Assembly (NCBI GenBank): GCA_965229645.1
Contig: OZ245893.1
Coordinates: 2,976,001 to 3,040,000 of the forward strand
Length of the DNA stretch: 64,000 nt
Origin: CAXQZM01 sp965229645
Lineage (GTDB): Bacteria > Pseudomonadota > Alphaproteobacteria > UBA7985
Direction of reading: 5' to 3'
A model generated the notes under the pieces. It saw nothing but the letters and a program-made list of their open reading frames with translations. It was not told the origin of the DNA and did not search any database. A program made the position numbers and the translations under genes. Shown in pieces: positions 36,144 to 45,589 of the stretch (its first letter is position 1; each line of letters begins with the position of its first letter).

Positions 36144-36562
36144 AGCACCTGCGCGGCAAACGGGTCTATTTTGACGCCAATATCTTCATCTACTTGCTGG
36201 AGGGGCATCGCGAGTTTTGGTCGCAAATTTTCATCATCGAACAGCTTCTGTTGAACGGGCATATGGAAGTCGTCACCAGCGATTTGACTTACACCGAGAT
36301 TTTGCCCCTGCCTGCCCGCATGGGCGACGAGCGCGCCATGCAGCGCATCGTCACCTACTTATCCGCCTTCGAGACCCTTCCAATCACTCGGGAAATCACG
36401 ATTCACGCAGGCATCTTGCGCGGTGAAACGGGCATGAAAAGCCCCGATGCTTTGCACGTCGCCGCCGCTCTTCACGGGCAATGCCAAACCCTGATCACAA
36501 ATGATGCGGGGCTCAAGACGCCCAAGCAGCTTGACAAGGTGCTGTTTCGCGAACTTGCATGA
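36131..36562 (+). CDS. PIN-domain toxin (VapC-like)
   Basis: 143 aa PIN nuclease. The first acidic residue is in VYFDANIFIYLLEG, the second in LTYTEILPLP, the third in KSPDALHVAAAL and the fourth in LITNDAGL, so the metal site is complete. Overlaps the antitoxin gene. VapC-type toxins cleave tRNA or rRNA. Confidence 0.87.
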   Translation: MGGLKHLRGKRVYFDANIFIYLLEGHREFWSQIFIIEQLLLNGHMEVVTSDLTYTEILPLPARMGDERAMQRIVTYLSAFETLPITREITIHAGILRGETGMKSPDALHVAAALHGQCQTLITNDAGLKTPKQLDKVLFRELA

Positions 36563-36587
36563 GCCCGCCGCTTGGCGGAGAGATCGC

Positions 36588-37988
36588 CTAATCCTCGCCT
36601 ACGGACCGCACAAACCAAAAGGCAAAGAACGCGCCCATGAGGGCGACGATCAGGCAGACGCCGAACACGGGTACCAGCGCCGTCTGCAGCGCGTTTGCCG
36701 AGGGGATCTGCGCCGAAAGGCCGTTCAGGCCGGCGACGGCCCCCACCACGCCAGCGCCCACGGCTGCGGCGATGGTCTGCACAACTGGGACCTGCGCGGC
36801 AGCCAAGTCTTTGTCATCCGTCGAGGTCAGCGCGACGATTTGCTGAGTCACGAAGGCCCAGCAGGTGCCGAGCCCGCCGCCGATGAGGACAAGGCCACCG
36901 ATAAGCCCCACGAGGGAACCCAAGATCGCGCTTGCGAACACCAGGGCCGACCCCAGAAACTGGCCGACCGCGCCCAGGAGGATCAGCCCTGGTTCGCGCC
37001 CAGCCGAGCGAACTGCGCCGACCCCAAGGGCGGAGACGGACCAGGCCAGCGTGATCAGGATCGCCATATAGCCCGCCAGCGTGATCGAAAGCCCGAAGAC
37101 GTGCTGGCTGTAGAGGGGCAAAAACACCGAGACCCCAGCCAAGGAACAAGGTAGCGTGAACAGGACCCAAAACCCGCGCCCCGCGCGCGAGGTGAGCCAG
37201 AAGGCTTGGCGCGGGAACAGCTGGATGGCGGCGTTCTGATCCTGAATGAGGCACAGCGTCAGCAGCCCGCAGGCTGAAGCGATCAGCCCGACAACCAAGA
37301 CGCCCAACTCTAGCAAACCCGAGAGCCCGATCAGAACCAGGGCCGATCCGATCAAGGCGAGCCGAAGGGTCGGCACTTGCCCCATGGCACCTCTGCGCTG
37401 GGGTCGCTGGGAGGGGACGGCGCGCAGCACCAAGGCGACGTAGGTGCCCACCAAAACCAAATTCGCCGCATAGGCCACCCGCCATGACAAGGCTTCGGTG
37501 ATCAGGCCCGCGAGCAGGGGGCCGACCGCTGCCGAGGCCGCATAGACCACCGCAAATAGGCCGAACAGCTTCGGCGTTGCGCGGTTGGCAAACAAGTCTT
37601 GGCTGGCGCCGTAGGCCAGGGCCAGCACGACCCCTTCCCCTGCGCCTTGCAGGGCCCGCCCCAGCAAAACCACGCCCATGGTCGGGGCGAGCGCCACGAT
37701 CAGGGACCCCGCCGCAAAGACCGAGGCAAAGACGACCATAGCAGTGCGCGCGCTCAAGCGCCGCTTGATCTGACCCGCGCACACCCCTGAAATGACCGAT
37801 GCCGTTAGGTAGATCAGGCTGATCCAAGCGATCAAATGGACCTGCCCCAGATCCGCCACCATGGTCGGCGCGGTTGTCGAAACGATGTACCAATTCACAG
37901 CATGCAGACCCACGCCGAGGCACATGGCCCAAACCGCCGTTCCTTGGGCGCCGAACAGCAGCTGCAGATAGGTGTCGTTGCTAGGCAT
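36588..37988 (-). CDS. MFS transporter (DHA2-like)
   Basis: 466 aa from ATG 37988; the upstream open frame lacks membrane character. About fourteen hydrophobic helices, with YIVSTTAPTMVADLG near the start and GRALQGAGEGVVLALAYGASQDLF (motif C-like region). Resembles multidrug exporters; substrate unknown. Divergent from the reductase at 38122. Confidence 0.83.
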   Translation of the reverse strand: MPSNDTYLQLLFGAQGTAVWAMCLGVGLHAVNWYIVSTTAPTMVADLGQVHLIAWISLIYLTASVISGVCAGQIKRRLSARTAMVVFASVFAAGSLIVALAPTMGVVLLGRALQGAGEGVVLALAYGASQDLFANRATPKLFGLFAVVYAASAAVGPLLAGLITEALSWRVAYAANLVLVGTYVALVLRAVPSQRPQRRGAMGQVPTLRLALIGSALVLIGLSGLLELGVLVVGLIASACGLLTLCLIQDQNAAIQLFPRQAFWLTSRAGRGFWVLFTLPCSLAGVSVFLPLYSQHVFGLSITLAGYMAILITLAWSVSALGVGAVRSAGREPGLILLGAVGQFLGSALVFASAILGSLVGLIGGLVLIGGGLGTCWAFVTQQIVALTSTDDKDLAAAQVPVVQTIAAAVGAGVVGAVAGLNGLSAQIPSANALQTALVPVFGVCLIVALMGAFFAFWFVRSVGED

Positions 37989-38121
37989 AAGGTCCCTGGT
38001 CCTGGGCTGGGTGCCCAAAGTCAATTCGCGACTTTGCAAAACCGAAACATAAGCGCGCGACCATGTCGCTTGAAATCGGGTCGCCCGCGCCCATGTCTTG
38101 GCAAAGACAAGGAGTCCCGCC

Positions 38122-39183
38122 ATGCCCGAACCCCAATCCTATCAAATCGACACCAAAGCGCCCGTCATGGTAACGGGCGCGACGGGCTATGTGGCGGGGG
38201 AGTTGATCCGCCAATTGCTCGGCGCGGGCGTCGAGGTCCATGCCACGGTGCGCGACCCCGATCAAACCGCCAAGATCGCGCATCTAACGGCCATGGGCGG
38301 CAAGTTGAAAGTCTTTAGGGCCGACTTGCTCGACCCAGGGTCTTACGCTGAGGCCATGGCGGGCTGCGGCACCGTATTTCATACCGCCTCGCCCTTTACC
38401 TCCCAGATCAAGGACCCGCAGCGCGACATGGTCGATCCCGCCCTGAAAGGCACCGAAAACGTGCTGACCACCGCAGCCGCGACCCCGTCGGTCAAGCGCG
38501 TTGTCCTCACCTCCTCCTGCGTCGCGATTTACGGCGATTCGGCCGATATAGCGGCCTATCCTGGCGGGGTCATGACCGAGGCGCAGTGGAACCACAGCTC
38601 CACCTTGACCCATCAAACCTACTCCTACTCCAAAACCGTGGCGGAGCGGCGGGCCTGGGACATGGCCGAGGCGCAAGACCAATACAAGTTGGTGACGATC
38701 AACCCAGGCTTTGTCCTCGGCCCTGGGACCATGGAGCGCCCGACCAGCGAGAGTTTCGCGCTCATCACCCAATTGATCGACGGCACCATGAAGTCAGGCG
38801 TGCCCGACTTCCGCATTGGCTGCGTCGATGTCACCGACGTCGCGCTCGCCCACCTGCGCGCGGCCTATACGCCGGACGCCGAGGGGCGCCACATCGTGGT
38901 CAGCGAGGAAAAAACGTTCCTTGAGTTGGCGCAGGCGATCCGTGCCGCGCACCCCGATCTACCGACCCCGCAGCGGGTCATGCCCAAGTGGCTGGTCAAG
39001 CTCGTCGTTCCGTTCCTGAACCGCATGATGACCCGTAGGGCACTCGACCGAAATGTTGGCTATCCCTGGAGGTTTGACAATAGCAAGGCGCGCGAGGCCT
39101 TAGGGATGGACTTCAAGCCCATAGCGCCAGCGGTGGTGGCCATGGTCGCGCAGATCAGCGCGCAAAAGCGCCTCGGCACTTAA
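38122..39183 (+). CDS. NAD(P)-dependent reductase, dihydroflavonol-reductase-like SDR
   Basis: 353 aa, ATG 38122 after AAGGAG. Extended SDR: MVTGATGYVAGELIRQLL, VLTSSCVAIYG, catalytic YSYSKTVAER, and INPGFVLGPG. The 4-dihydroflavonol-reductase-like subgroup reduces aldehydes or ketones; the substrate here is unknown. It leads a plus-strand run with the crotonase, acyl-CoA synthetase and DmdA-like genes. Confidence 0.8.
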   Translation: MPEPQSYQIDTKAPVMVTGATGYVAGELIRQLLGAGVEVHATVRDPDQTAKIAHLTAMGGKLKVFRADLLDPGSYAEAMAGCGTVFHTASPFTSQIKDPQRDMVDPALKGTENVLTTAAATPSVKRVVLTSSCVAIYGDSADIAAYPGGVMTEAQWNHSSTLTHQTYSYSKTVAERRAWDMAEAQDQYKLVTINPGFVLGPGTMERPTSESFALITQLIDGTMKSGVPDFRIGCVDVTDVALAHLRAAYTPDAEGRHIVVSEEKTFLELAQAIRAAHPDLPTPQRVMPKWLVKLVVPFLNRMMTRRALDRNVGYPWRFDNSKAREALGMDFKPIAPAVVAMVAQISAQKRLGT

Positions 39184-39229
39184 GTGCCGCCCAATTCGCA
39201 AGCAAAGCCCTCGGCGGAGGACCAGGACC

Positions 39230-40030
39230 ATGGATGAGACCGCCCCTTTGCTGCGCACGGACACGGACGGGGTCGCGGTCCTGACGCTGAATGCGCCGAA
39301 GTCTATCAACGCTTTGTCGGAAGATATGCTGACAGCGCTGTCCGAGGCGCTCGACGCCCTCGCCGAAGATCGTCGCGTCCGCGCCGTGATCCTGCGCAGC
39401 AGCGGCGATCATTTTTGCGCGGGCCACAACCTCAAGGAAATGACCGCGCGCCGAGCCGATGCGGACGGCGGGTTCCAGTATTTTCAAGACCTTTTCGCCA
39501 CTTGTTCAGCCATGATGTTGCGCCTTGTGCGCCTGCCCCAGCCGGTGATCGCCGAGGTCCGCGGCATCGCCACCGCCGCAGGGTGCCAACTGGTGGCGTC
39601 CTGCGATCTGGCGGTCGCGGCCGAGGACGCGCGGTTTGCCACATCTGGCGTCAATATCGGCCTGTTCTGCTCCACGCCCATGGTGGCCTTGTCGCGGAAT
39701 GTGCCGCGCAAACTGGCGATGGAAATGCTGCTCTTGGGCAATTTTCTGCCCGCCGCCCGCGTCGCGGATATGGGCCTCATTAACCGCGTCGTGCCAAAGG
39801 CCGAGCTCGAAACCACCGCCATGGACATGGCGCGCCGCATCGCGAGCAAATCGGCGGCGGCGGTAAAACTCGGCAAGCGCGCCTTCTACGACCAAGCCGA
39901 GATGCCGCTGGACGAGGCCTATGCTTTTGCGGGGCGAATTATGGCCGAAAACATGATGACGCGCGATGCCGATGCCGGCATCGGGGCCTTTACCCGCAAA
40001 GACCCCTTGCCCGAATGGACCAACCAATGA
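39230..40030 (+). CDS. Crotonase-superfamily protein (ECHDC3-like)
   Basis: 266 aa. Crotonase oxyanion-hole loops are HFCAGHNLKEMT and RGIATAAGCQLVASCDLA. In enoyl-CoA hydratases GCEL and PE carry the two catalytic Glu; here they are GCQL and SG, so classical hydration is doubtful. Similar to ECHDC3-type proteins. The gene overlaps the acyl-CoA synthetase. Position before a CoA ligase and a DmdA-like gene is reminiscent of DMSP demethylation pathways, but assignment as DmdD is not supported by the active site. Confidence 0.75.
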   Translation: MDETAPLLRTDTDGVAVLTLNAPKSINALSEDMLTALSEALDALAEDRRVRAVILRSSGDHFCAGHNLKEMTARRADADGGFQYFQDLFATCSAMMLRLVRLPQPVIAEVRGIATAAGCQLVASCDLAVAAEDARFATSGVNIGLFCSTPMVALSRNVPRKLAMEMLLLGNFLPAARVADMGLINRVVPKAELETTAMDMARRIASKSAAAVKLGKRAFYDQAEMPLDEAYAFAGRIMAENMMTRDADAGIGAFTRKDPLPEWTNQ

Positions 40031-41637
40031 TTTTTGATGGACCTGAGCTGGCGCGCACCCCCGCCAATCATGCCGCGCTCTCCCCCGTTTCGATTCTAAA
40101 GCGGGTAGCGCGGGTGCATCCTGAAATACCTGCCCAGATCCACGGGCGGATTCGGCGAAACTGGGGCCAAGTCGCGGACCGATGCAAGCGCCTAGCCTCC
40201 GCCCTCGCCAAGCGGGGCATCGGCAAGGGCGACACGGTGGCCCTAATCGCGCCCAATATTCCGGAGGCTCTGGAATGCGCGCTGGCGCTGCCCCTCTTGG
40301 GCGCGGTGCTGAACGCCAACAACACACGGCTCGATGCAGCCACCTTGGCCTACATCCTAGACCACGGCGAGGCCAAGGTCCTGCTGGTCGATACGGAATT
40401 TTCCGCGCTGGCGGCGGACGCCGTTGCGCAGTCGGGCCGCGATCTGCTGATCGTCGATATAGAGGACAGCGAAGGGCCAGGCGGCCCCCGCATCGGCGCG
40501 CTGACCTACGCGGGGCTGCTGGCCGAAGGCGACCCAAATTTTGCCTACAACTTGCCCGAGGACGAGTGGGACGCCCTGTCATTGAACTACACCTCGGGCA
40601 CCACGGGGCGGCCCAAGGGCGTCGTCTATTCGCACCGGGGGGCCTGGACCAACGCGGTCAACAATGTTGTCACCTGGGAACTGCCGCACCATCCAGTGTA
40701 CCTCTGGACGCTGCCCTTGTTTCACTGCAACGGTTGGTGCTTTCCCTGGACCATTAGCCTGCTCGCGGGCACCCATGTGTTTTTGCGCGCGCCACGGGCC
40801 GAGGCGATCTATGACGCCTTTGCCGATCACGGCATCACCCATCTGTGCGGCGCGCCGATCATCATGTCCATGATCGCCGCTGCTGAAACCAATCGGACCT
40901 TCCCGCAGAAAATCAAGATGATGACCGCCGCCGCCCCGCCGCCAGCCCCCGTGATCAAAGCCATGGAGGACATGGGCATAGCGGTCACGCACGTCTATGG
41001 CCTGACCGAGGTCTATGGCCCTGCCGTGGTATGCGCGGAAAAACCCGCGTGGGCGGACTTGCCCGCGCAAGACCAGGCCAACCTGAAGGCGCGGCAAGGA
41101 GTCGCCTACGAACTGGAGGAAGACGTGCTGGTGCTCGACCCCGAGACGGGGAGCCCCGTGTCGTGGGACGGCGAGACCCTGGGCGAAATCGCCTTTCGCG
41201 GCAACATCGTCATGAAGGGGTACTTGAAAGCGCCCGAAGCGACCGCCAAGGCCTTTCGCGATGGCTGGTTCTGGTCGGGCGACATCGCCGTGCAGCATCC
41301 CGACGGCTATATGGAAATTCGCGACCGGGCCAAGGATATCATCATTTCGGGCGGCGAGAACATTTCCTCCATCGCCGTCGAAAGCGCACTCTATTCGCAC
41401 CCTGCGGTTAGCCTCGTTGCCGTGGTCGCCATGCCCGATGATAGCTGGGGCGAGGTGCCGTGCGCCTTCGTTGAACTGTCGGGCGAGGCGAGCGAAGCCG
41501 ACCTGCTGGCCCATGCCCGCGCCAATCTGGCGGGTTTCATGCGGCCCAAGAAGATCATCTTTGGCGAGCTGCCGAAAACGAGCACAGGGAAAGTCCGCAA
41601 AAACGAGCTCCGCGCGCGGCTGCAACCCGCACGCTGA
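40027..41637 (+). CDS. Acyl-CoA synthetase (AMP-forming), possible DmdB-type
   Basis: About 536 aa from ATG 40027, which overlaps the crotonase stop as ATGA (an ATG at 40015 is also possible). ANL motifs: LNYTSGTTGRPKGVVYSHRG (P-loop), YGLTEVYGPAVVC, GWFWSGDIAVQHPDGYMEIRDR and the catalytic Lys in PKTSTGKVRKNELR. Converts a carboxylic acid to its CoA thioester. Next to a DmdA-like gene, methylmercaptopropionate is one candidate substrate (inference). Confidence 0.85.
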   Translation: MIFDGPELARTPANHAALSPVSILKRVARVHPEIPAQIHGRIRRNWGQVADRCKRLASALAKRGIGKGDTVALIAPNIPEALECALALPLLGAVLNANNTRLDAATLAYILDHGEAKVLLVDTEFSALAADAVAQSGRDLLIVDIEDSEGPGGPRIGALTYAGLLAEGDPNFAYNLPEDEWDALSLNYTSGTTGRPKGVVYSHRGAWTNAVNNVVTWELPHHPVYLWTLPLFHCNGWCFPWTISLLAGTHVFLRAPRAEAIYDAFADHGITHLCGAPIIMSMIAAAETNRTFPQKIKMMTAAAPPPAPVIKAMEDMGIAVTHVYGLTEVYGPAVVCAEKPAWADLPAQDQANLKARQGVAYELEEDVLVLDPETGSPVSWDGETLGEIAFRGNIVMKGYLKAPEATAKAFRDGWFWSGDIAVQHPDGYMEIRDRAKDIIISGGENISSIAVESALYSHPAVSLVAVVAMPDDSWGEVPCAFVELSGEASEADLLAHARANLAGFMRPKKIIFGELPKTSTGKVRKNELRARLQPAR

Positions 41638-41668
41638 CCTCGCTACACCTCAATACGGGAACCCATCT

Positions 41669-41739
41669 ATGCGCACCACCCAAGAACCCAGCTCCGCCGA
41701 TTTCAGCTTCGGCACCCAAGTCCGCAAGTCACCCTTTTC
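41669..41739 (+). pseudogene. DmdA/GcvT-like gene, 5' fragment
   Basis: Codons 1-23 and two bases of codon 24 of a gene cut by the 14.5-kb insertion. Its product starts MRTTQEPSSADFSFGTQVRK and then SPFS; the frame resumes at 56234 (SDAALRWGAKGF). The last eight bases, CCCTTTTC (41732-41739), are the left target duplication. It lies 31 bp after the acyl-CoA synthetase stop, so it was probably in the same operon. Confidence 0.85.
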
Positions 41740-41770
41740 GTAAGCGTCCGCTGTGGGAGCCCTTGATTTT

Positions 41771-43360
41771 TCAGATGTTGCTACCCAGTGCTTTGAACTC
41801 CCATGGCAGGAGCTCATGGATGCGGGTGATCTTATGATCCGCGATGCGAGCGAGGACCCAAGTGAGCCAAGCTTGGGGATCGACTTGGTTGAGCTTTGCG
41901 GTTTCGATGAGGGTATAGGCGATAGCCATAGCCTTGCCGCCGCCTTCTGATCCTGCGAACGTCCAGTTCTTGCGCCCCAAAGCGACGGGTTTGACGGCGC
42001 GTTCAGCGGTGTTGTTGTCGATCTCCAAGAAGCCATTGTCGAGATAGGGCCGCGCCCTCTTCATGCGGCCAAGGGCATAGCGGATGGCCCCAGCAAGCGG
42101 TGACTTGCCAGAGAGCTTGGGAAGTTGATCGTGGAGCCAGCGTTCAAGGTCGTCGAAGACGGGTTTGGCCTCTGCCTGGCGCAGGACGACCCTATCGGCT
42201 GGGGCCAGCCCCCTCGCCTTGTCCTCCACGGCATAGAGCAGCGCAATGCGGGCGATGGCCTCCTGGGCGATGGCGTTGCCTTGTGAGGCAAAGATATCCA
42301 CAAACTTGCGCCGAACATGAGCCATGCAGGCTACTTCATGGGCCTTTTGCTCACCGAACAGACCATTGAAGCCTGAATAGCCATCGACATGGACCCAGCC
42401 TTTGTAGTCTTTGAGATGCGCGACGGGATGTTCGCCCTTGCGATCCACGGTGAACTGATACCAGACGCATGGGGGCGATTGGCCAGGCGGGGACCGACCT
42501 GCACCATCTGCTGTGCCGTCAGGTTCTTGTTGTTGCCATGGCCGTTCATCACGGACATAGGTCCAAATCCTCGCGGTCTTGGTTTTCTTATGACCAGGGG
42601 CCTGCATCTTGACGGTCGTATCATCGGCGAACAAGGCTTGACCATCGCGAACGATTTTAGCGATGGCATCGGAAAGCGGTTCCAGGAGCTTGGTGGAACG
42701 CCCCACCCAATCGGCCATGGTGGTGCGATTTAGATCGATGCCCTCACGCTCGTAGATCTTCTCCTGGCGATAGAGGGGGAGATGGTCGGCATACTTGCTG
42801 ACCAAAACATGGGCGAGGAGGCCGGGGCCAGGCCTACCGCGTTCAATTGGACGCGACGGCAGGGGGGCTTGGGCAAAGGCCTCACACCCTGAACAGGCTT
42901 TGCGAGGCCGCACGAAGCGGTTGACCACAAACCGTCCTGGCACATACTCCAGTTCTTCGGTGACATCCTCGCCTAGAGTCTTGAGGTGACCTCCGCACTC
43001 GCCGCATGTATCACCAGGGCAGAGAACCTGATCGTTTCGGTCGAGGTGATCAGGCAAGGGCTTGCGGCTATGGCGCCGCTTGCGCTTCTTGTCAGTGGGT
43101 TGATTGACATCACAAGTGTCAGGCCCAGCTTGATCAGCTGCCGCCTTGGCCACCTCTTCATCTTCAGCAAAGTTTAGGCTGAGTTGATCTGAGTTCTCTG
43201 CAGTTGATCCAAACCGATGGCGCTTGTGGCCATGGAGTTGATGTTCGAGTTGTTGAACCTTCAGGGTAAGGGTTTTGACCTCGTCGGCAAAAAGACGGAT
43301 GACTTCCCGCAGTTCTGCGGGGTCTTCTGAGGTGATGTTGGCGATCTCAAGCATCGCCAA
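41771..43360 (-). CDS. tnpC: IS66 family transposase TnpC
   Basis: 529 aa full-length IS66 transposase. N-terminal leucine-zipper-like helix (VKTLTLKVQQLEHQLHGHKRHRFG), a zinc-finger-type segment (CPGDTCGECGGHLKTLGE) and the DDE domain with FADDTTVKM, VHVDGYSGFNGLF and the C-terminal ALGRKNWTFAGSEGGGKAMA. Intact, so it could mobilise any pair of IS66 ends, including the outer ends of the island. Confidence 0.95.
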   Translation of the reverse strand: MAMLEIANITSEDPAELREVIRLFADEVKTLTLKVQQLEHQLHGHKRHRFGSTAENSDQLSLNFAEDEEVAKAAADQAGPDTCDVNQPTDKKRKRRHSRKPLPDHLDRNDQVLCPGDTCGECGGHLKTLGEDVTEELEYVPGRFVVNRFVRPRKACSGCEAFAQAPLPSRPIERGRPGPGLLAHVLVSKYADHLPLYRQEKIYEREGIDLNRTTMADWVGRSTKLLEPLSDAIAKIVRDGQALFADDTTVKMQAPGHKKTKTARIWTYVRDERPWQQQEPDGTADGAGRSPPGQSPPCVWYQFTVDRKGEHPVAHLKDYKGWVHVDGYSGFNGLFGEQKAHEVACMAHVRRKFVDIFASQGNAIAQEAIARIALLYAVEDKARGLAPADRVVLRQAEAKPVFDDLERWLHDQLPKLSGKSPLAGAIRYALGRMKRARPYLDNGFLEIDNNTAERAVKPVALGRKNWTFAGSEGGGKAMAIAYTLIETAKLNQVDPQAWLTWVLARIADHKITRIHELLPWEFKALGSNI

Positions 43361-43478
43361 AACCTATAGCAGAAATAGCTTTTGAAGTGAATCCTAAAGA
43401 TGCAAAAACAGAGGAAAAAGAACTAAGAAATGCGATCTAAATCAGGGAACTTTGAGCCTCCTATTCCCCGCTCAAAGG

Positions 43479-43808
43479 TCACCAAGTCTTCTTGGGCATT
43501 CGCCAATCAATCCCTTCCAAAAGCATGGAAAGCTGGGCGGGTGTCACGCTGATCTTACCGTCCTTGGCGGCGGGCCAAACGAACCGTCCCCTCTCCAGGC
43601 GCTTGGTGAAAAGACAAGCTCCTTGGGAGTCCCACCAAATGATCTTGAGCAGGTCCCCGCGCCGCCCTCGGAATACGAACAAGTGACCACAATAGGGATC
43701 AAGCTTCAAGACGGCTTCTGTCTGAGCGGCTAGGGTGTCAAAACCACGGCGCATGTCTGTGACGCCCGCCGCTAACCAGACCCGTATGTTGGAGGTGACG
43801 GGGATCAA
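43479..43808 (-). CDS. tnpB: IS66 accessory protein TnpB
   Basis: 109 aa: VWLAAGVTDMRRGFDTLAAQ, CGHLFVFRGRRGDLLKIIWWD and GRFVWPA are the IS66 Orf2 (TnpB) signature. Start overlaps the end of tnpA (TTG at 43808, or a nearby alternative). Required with TnpA and TnpC in family members. Confidence 0.93.
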   Translation of the reverse strand: MIPVTSNIRVWLAAGVTDMRRGFDTLAAQTEAVLKLDPYCGHLFVFRGRRGDLLKIIWWDSQGACLFTKRLERGRFVWPAAKDGKISVTPAQLSMLLEGIDWRMPKKTW

Positions 43809-43975
43809 TCGGATAATCCCTCAACCAAGGCCAAAATCGCCGCCAAGTTCGTTGCTCCCTCAATCAGGACGCGACGACCATCGCTCAAAGACAGATCAAC
43901 ACGCAAGGCATGGAGACTGCCCTGAGAACCGCGCGCCCACAGAGGCTGAAACACGGGCATTGCTGTGAATAGATA
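43805..43975 (-). pseudogene. tnpA: IS66 tnpA, 3' part
   Basis: The minus strand encodes MPVFQPLWARGSQGSLHALR and then VDLSLSDGRRVLIEGATN with a stop at 43805, the C-terminal part of IS66 TnpA. The 5' part is at 45916-46227; the IS1 element lies between. The fragment is too short to appear as a long open frame. Confidence 0.75.
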
Positions 43976-43994
43976 GATATTCTATAGGAATGGG

Positions 43995-44347
43995 ATGACC
44001 TGTCCCAAATGTCGGAGCGCCGTCCGCACAAAAAACGGCATAGTTCGCGGTAAGCAGCGCTATAAATGCAATGGTTGTGGTTGCAATTACACGCAGAGTT
44101 CAATGAGCCGCACCCCTATAGACCTACGTGTACAGTGCATTCGTCTTTATTTGGAAGGTGTGGGCTTTCGCGGTATATCCCGCTTGACGGGCGTATGTCA
44201 TACCAGTGTGATGCGCTGGGTAAAGAAGTTAGGCGATGACATTGAGAAATTCCGCGAGGACACGGGCGAGGTTGAGCCTGTTAGTGTCATGGAATTGGAC
44301 GAAATGTGGCACTTTGTTCAAAAAAAAGAACAAATGTTGGATCTGGC
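43995..44347 (+). pseudogene. IS1 transposase, N-terminal part
   Basis: InsA-like zinc ribbon (MTCPKCRSAVRTKNGIVRGK, YKCNGCGCNY) and HTH (GFRGISRLTGVCHTSVMRWVKK), then VMELDEMWHFVQKK. A run of eight A at 44324-44331 shifts the frame: one fewer A would read on as KNKCWIWLAYDRDGRQ into the second part. The IS630 element interrupts at 44348. Confidence 0.8.
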
Positions 44348-44363
44348 TAGTCCTTTGAATCTC

Positions 44364-45023
44364 TCAAACTGACGGGTACAATTTTCTGAGTTTCACGCGC
44401 GCGTCTTCGTTTGTAAATTGCCAGTTTGCGATTGCGACTTGTTGATTTCGTTGTGTCTCCCAGGCTTTGATATCGGATGCCAGTTCGTCTTGAGATTCGA
44501 TGCGCTCCTTAAGGCATTGGCGCGAGAGGACGGACAGCTCTGCCTCTGCCATGTTCAGCCAGGAGCCGTGTTTTGGGGTAAAAACCCACTCGAAGCGATC
44601 GGCGATGCGGCGGGCTTTTTCAGGCGTGAAGGCTGCATATAAGGACGCTGTGGCGTGTGTGTTGAGGTTGTCTTGGACGAGCACGATCTTCTCGGCGTCC
44701 GCAAAATGCCTATCGCTGAGATCTTCTAGGAAATGGGCATAATCGGCTCTAGCACGACGGGCGGTGACCTTGAGGTGACGCTTTCCTTCCAGGGGCGCAA
44801 ACGCCATAAAAATGTTCGCGGTGCCAGCGCGCCTGTACTCATAATCATGGCGCTCTGTGCGACCAGGAGCCATGGGAATGGGCAGGCGTGTTTCACTTAC
44901 CAATTGCTTGGCCGCCTCATCCAAGCAAATCAGCGGGCGTTTGGGATCTCGTGGGCGCTGATAGACCGCCAAAACATGCTCCATCGCCGCTACAAAGGCT
45001 GCGTTCTCCTTGGGTGGGATCAC
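44364..45023 (-). CDS. IS630 transposase, second frame (DDE domain)
   Basis: 219 aa: RPLICLDEAAKQLV (first Asp), KIVLVQDNLNTHATASLY (second Asp), HGSWLNMAEAELSVLSRQCL (Glu). The catalytic triad is complete, so the element may be active if the upstream slippage works. Confidence 0.87.
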   Translation of the reverse strand: MIPPKENAAFVAAMEHVLAVYQRPRDPKRPLICLDEAAKQLVSETRLPIPMAPGRTERHDYEYRRAGTANIFMAFAPLEGKRHLKVTARRARADYAHFLEDLSDRHFADAEKIVLVQDNLNTHATASLYAAFTPEKARRIADRFEWVFTPKHGSWLNMAEAELSVLSRQCLKERIESQDELASDIKAWETQRNQQVAIANWQFTNEDARVKLRKLYPSV

Positions 45024-45499
45024 CCAGTAGCGGCTGCGGTGAGGCTTAAGTTCGTTTTTTTTAATGTCCTACCCACGGTGTTGAAATGAACGCTGTCAAC
45101 AATTTCAAGCTCGACGACCCTTTGGGCTAACAAACGGGTCGTCCAACGCGCGTAGCCCTCAGGGGGTTGCGAGCAGGCCAACGCGATCAGCTTGGCTTCA
45201 GCTTCCCCGTCAAATACCCGCTGCACTGCAGGATGCACCCGCTGCTTACGAGCAAGCGCGGCTTCAAGGCCCTTCAACACGAAGGTTTCACGAACCCGAG
45301 CAACTGTCGAGGATGAAGTCTCAAGGCTTTCACAAATTCTTTGGTCCGTCCAACCCTCACCTTGGGGACCTGTGTCAGCTTTGAGCAAAATCCGCGCCTT
45401 CAAGTTTGCTCGCGCGGACAAACGCCCCTTCCTGATCTTCGACAAAAGTATCTCGCGTTCCTCAATAGTCAGATCAACCACATATTTCTTATTTGCCAT
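45020..45499 (-). CDS. IS630 transposase, first frame
   Basis: 159 aa: helix-turn-helix N-terminal half (GWTDQRICESLETSSSTVARVRETFV) and start of the catalytic region (EGYARWTTRLLAQRVVELEIV). It ends soon after an A8 run (45055-45062, read on the minus strand), where a -1 shift joins KKNELKPHRSRYWVIPPKE of the second frame, as in many IS630-like elements. Confidence 0.85.
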   Translation of the reverse strand: MANKKYVVDLTIEEREILLSKIRKGRLSARANLKARILLKADTGPQGEGWTDQRICESLETSSSTVARVRETFVLKGLEAALARKQRVHPAVQRVFDGEAEAKLIALACSQPPEGYARWTTRLLAQRVVELEIVDSVHFNTVGRTLKKTNLSLTAAATG

Positions 45500-45589
45500 G
45501 TCACCGGTTCCCTGTCGTTGTTATGGGAAACAGCGAATCAAAAAAACAGACCCTATGCAACCCTCCGATTTAGAGGGTGCAGAGGACTA

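Larger units (their letters stand above)
44348..45589. mobile_element. IS630-family element with TA target duplication
   Basis: Ends TAGTCCTTTGAATCTCTCAAA and, inverted, TAGTCCTCTGCACCCTCTAAA are matching terminal repeats beginning with the TA dinucleotide that IS630 elements duplicate. About 1.24 kb, carrying a two-frame transposase on the minus strand. Confidence 0.8.

Noticed and set aside
39230..40030. Naming the crotonase dmdD
   Set aside because: The two catalytic glutamates needed for hydration are absent, so the neighbourhood alone is not enough.
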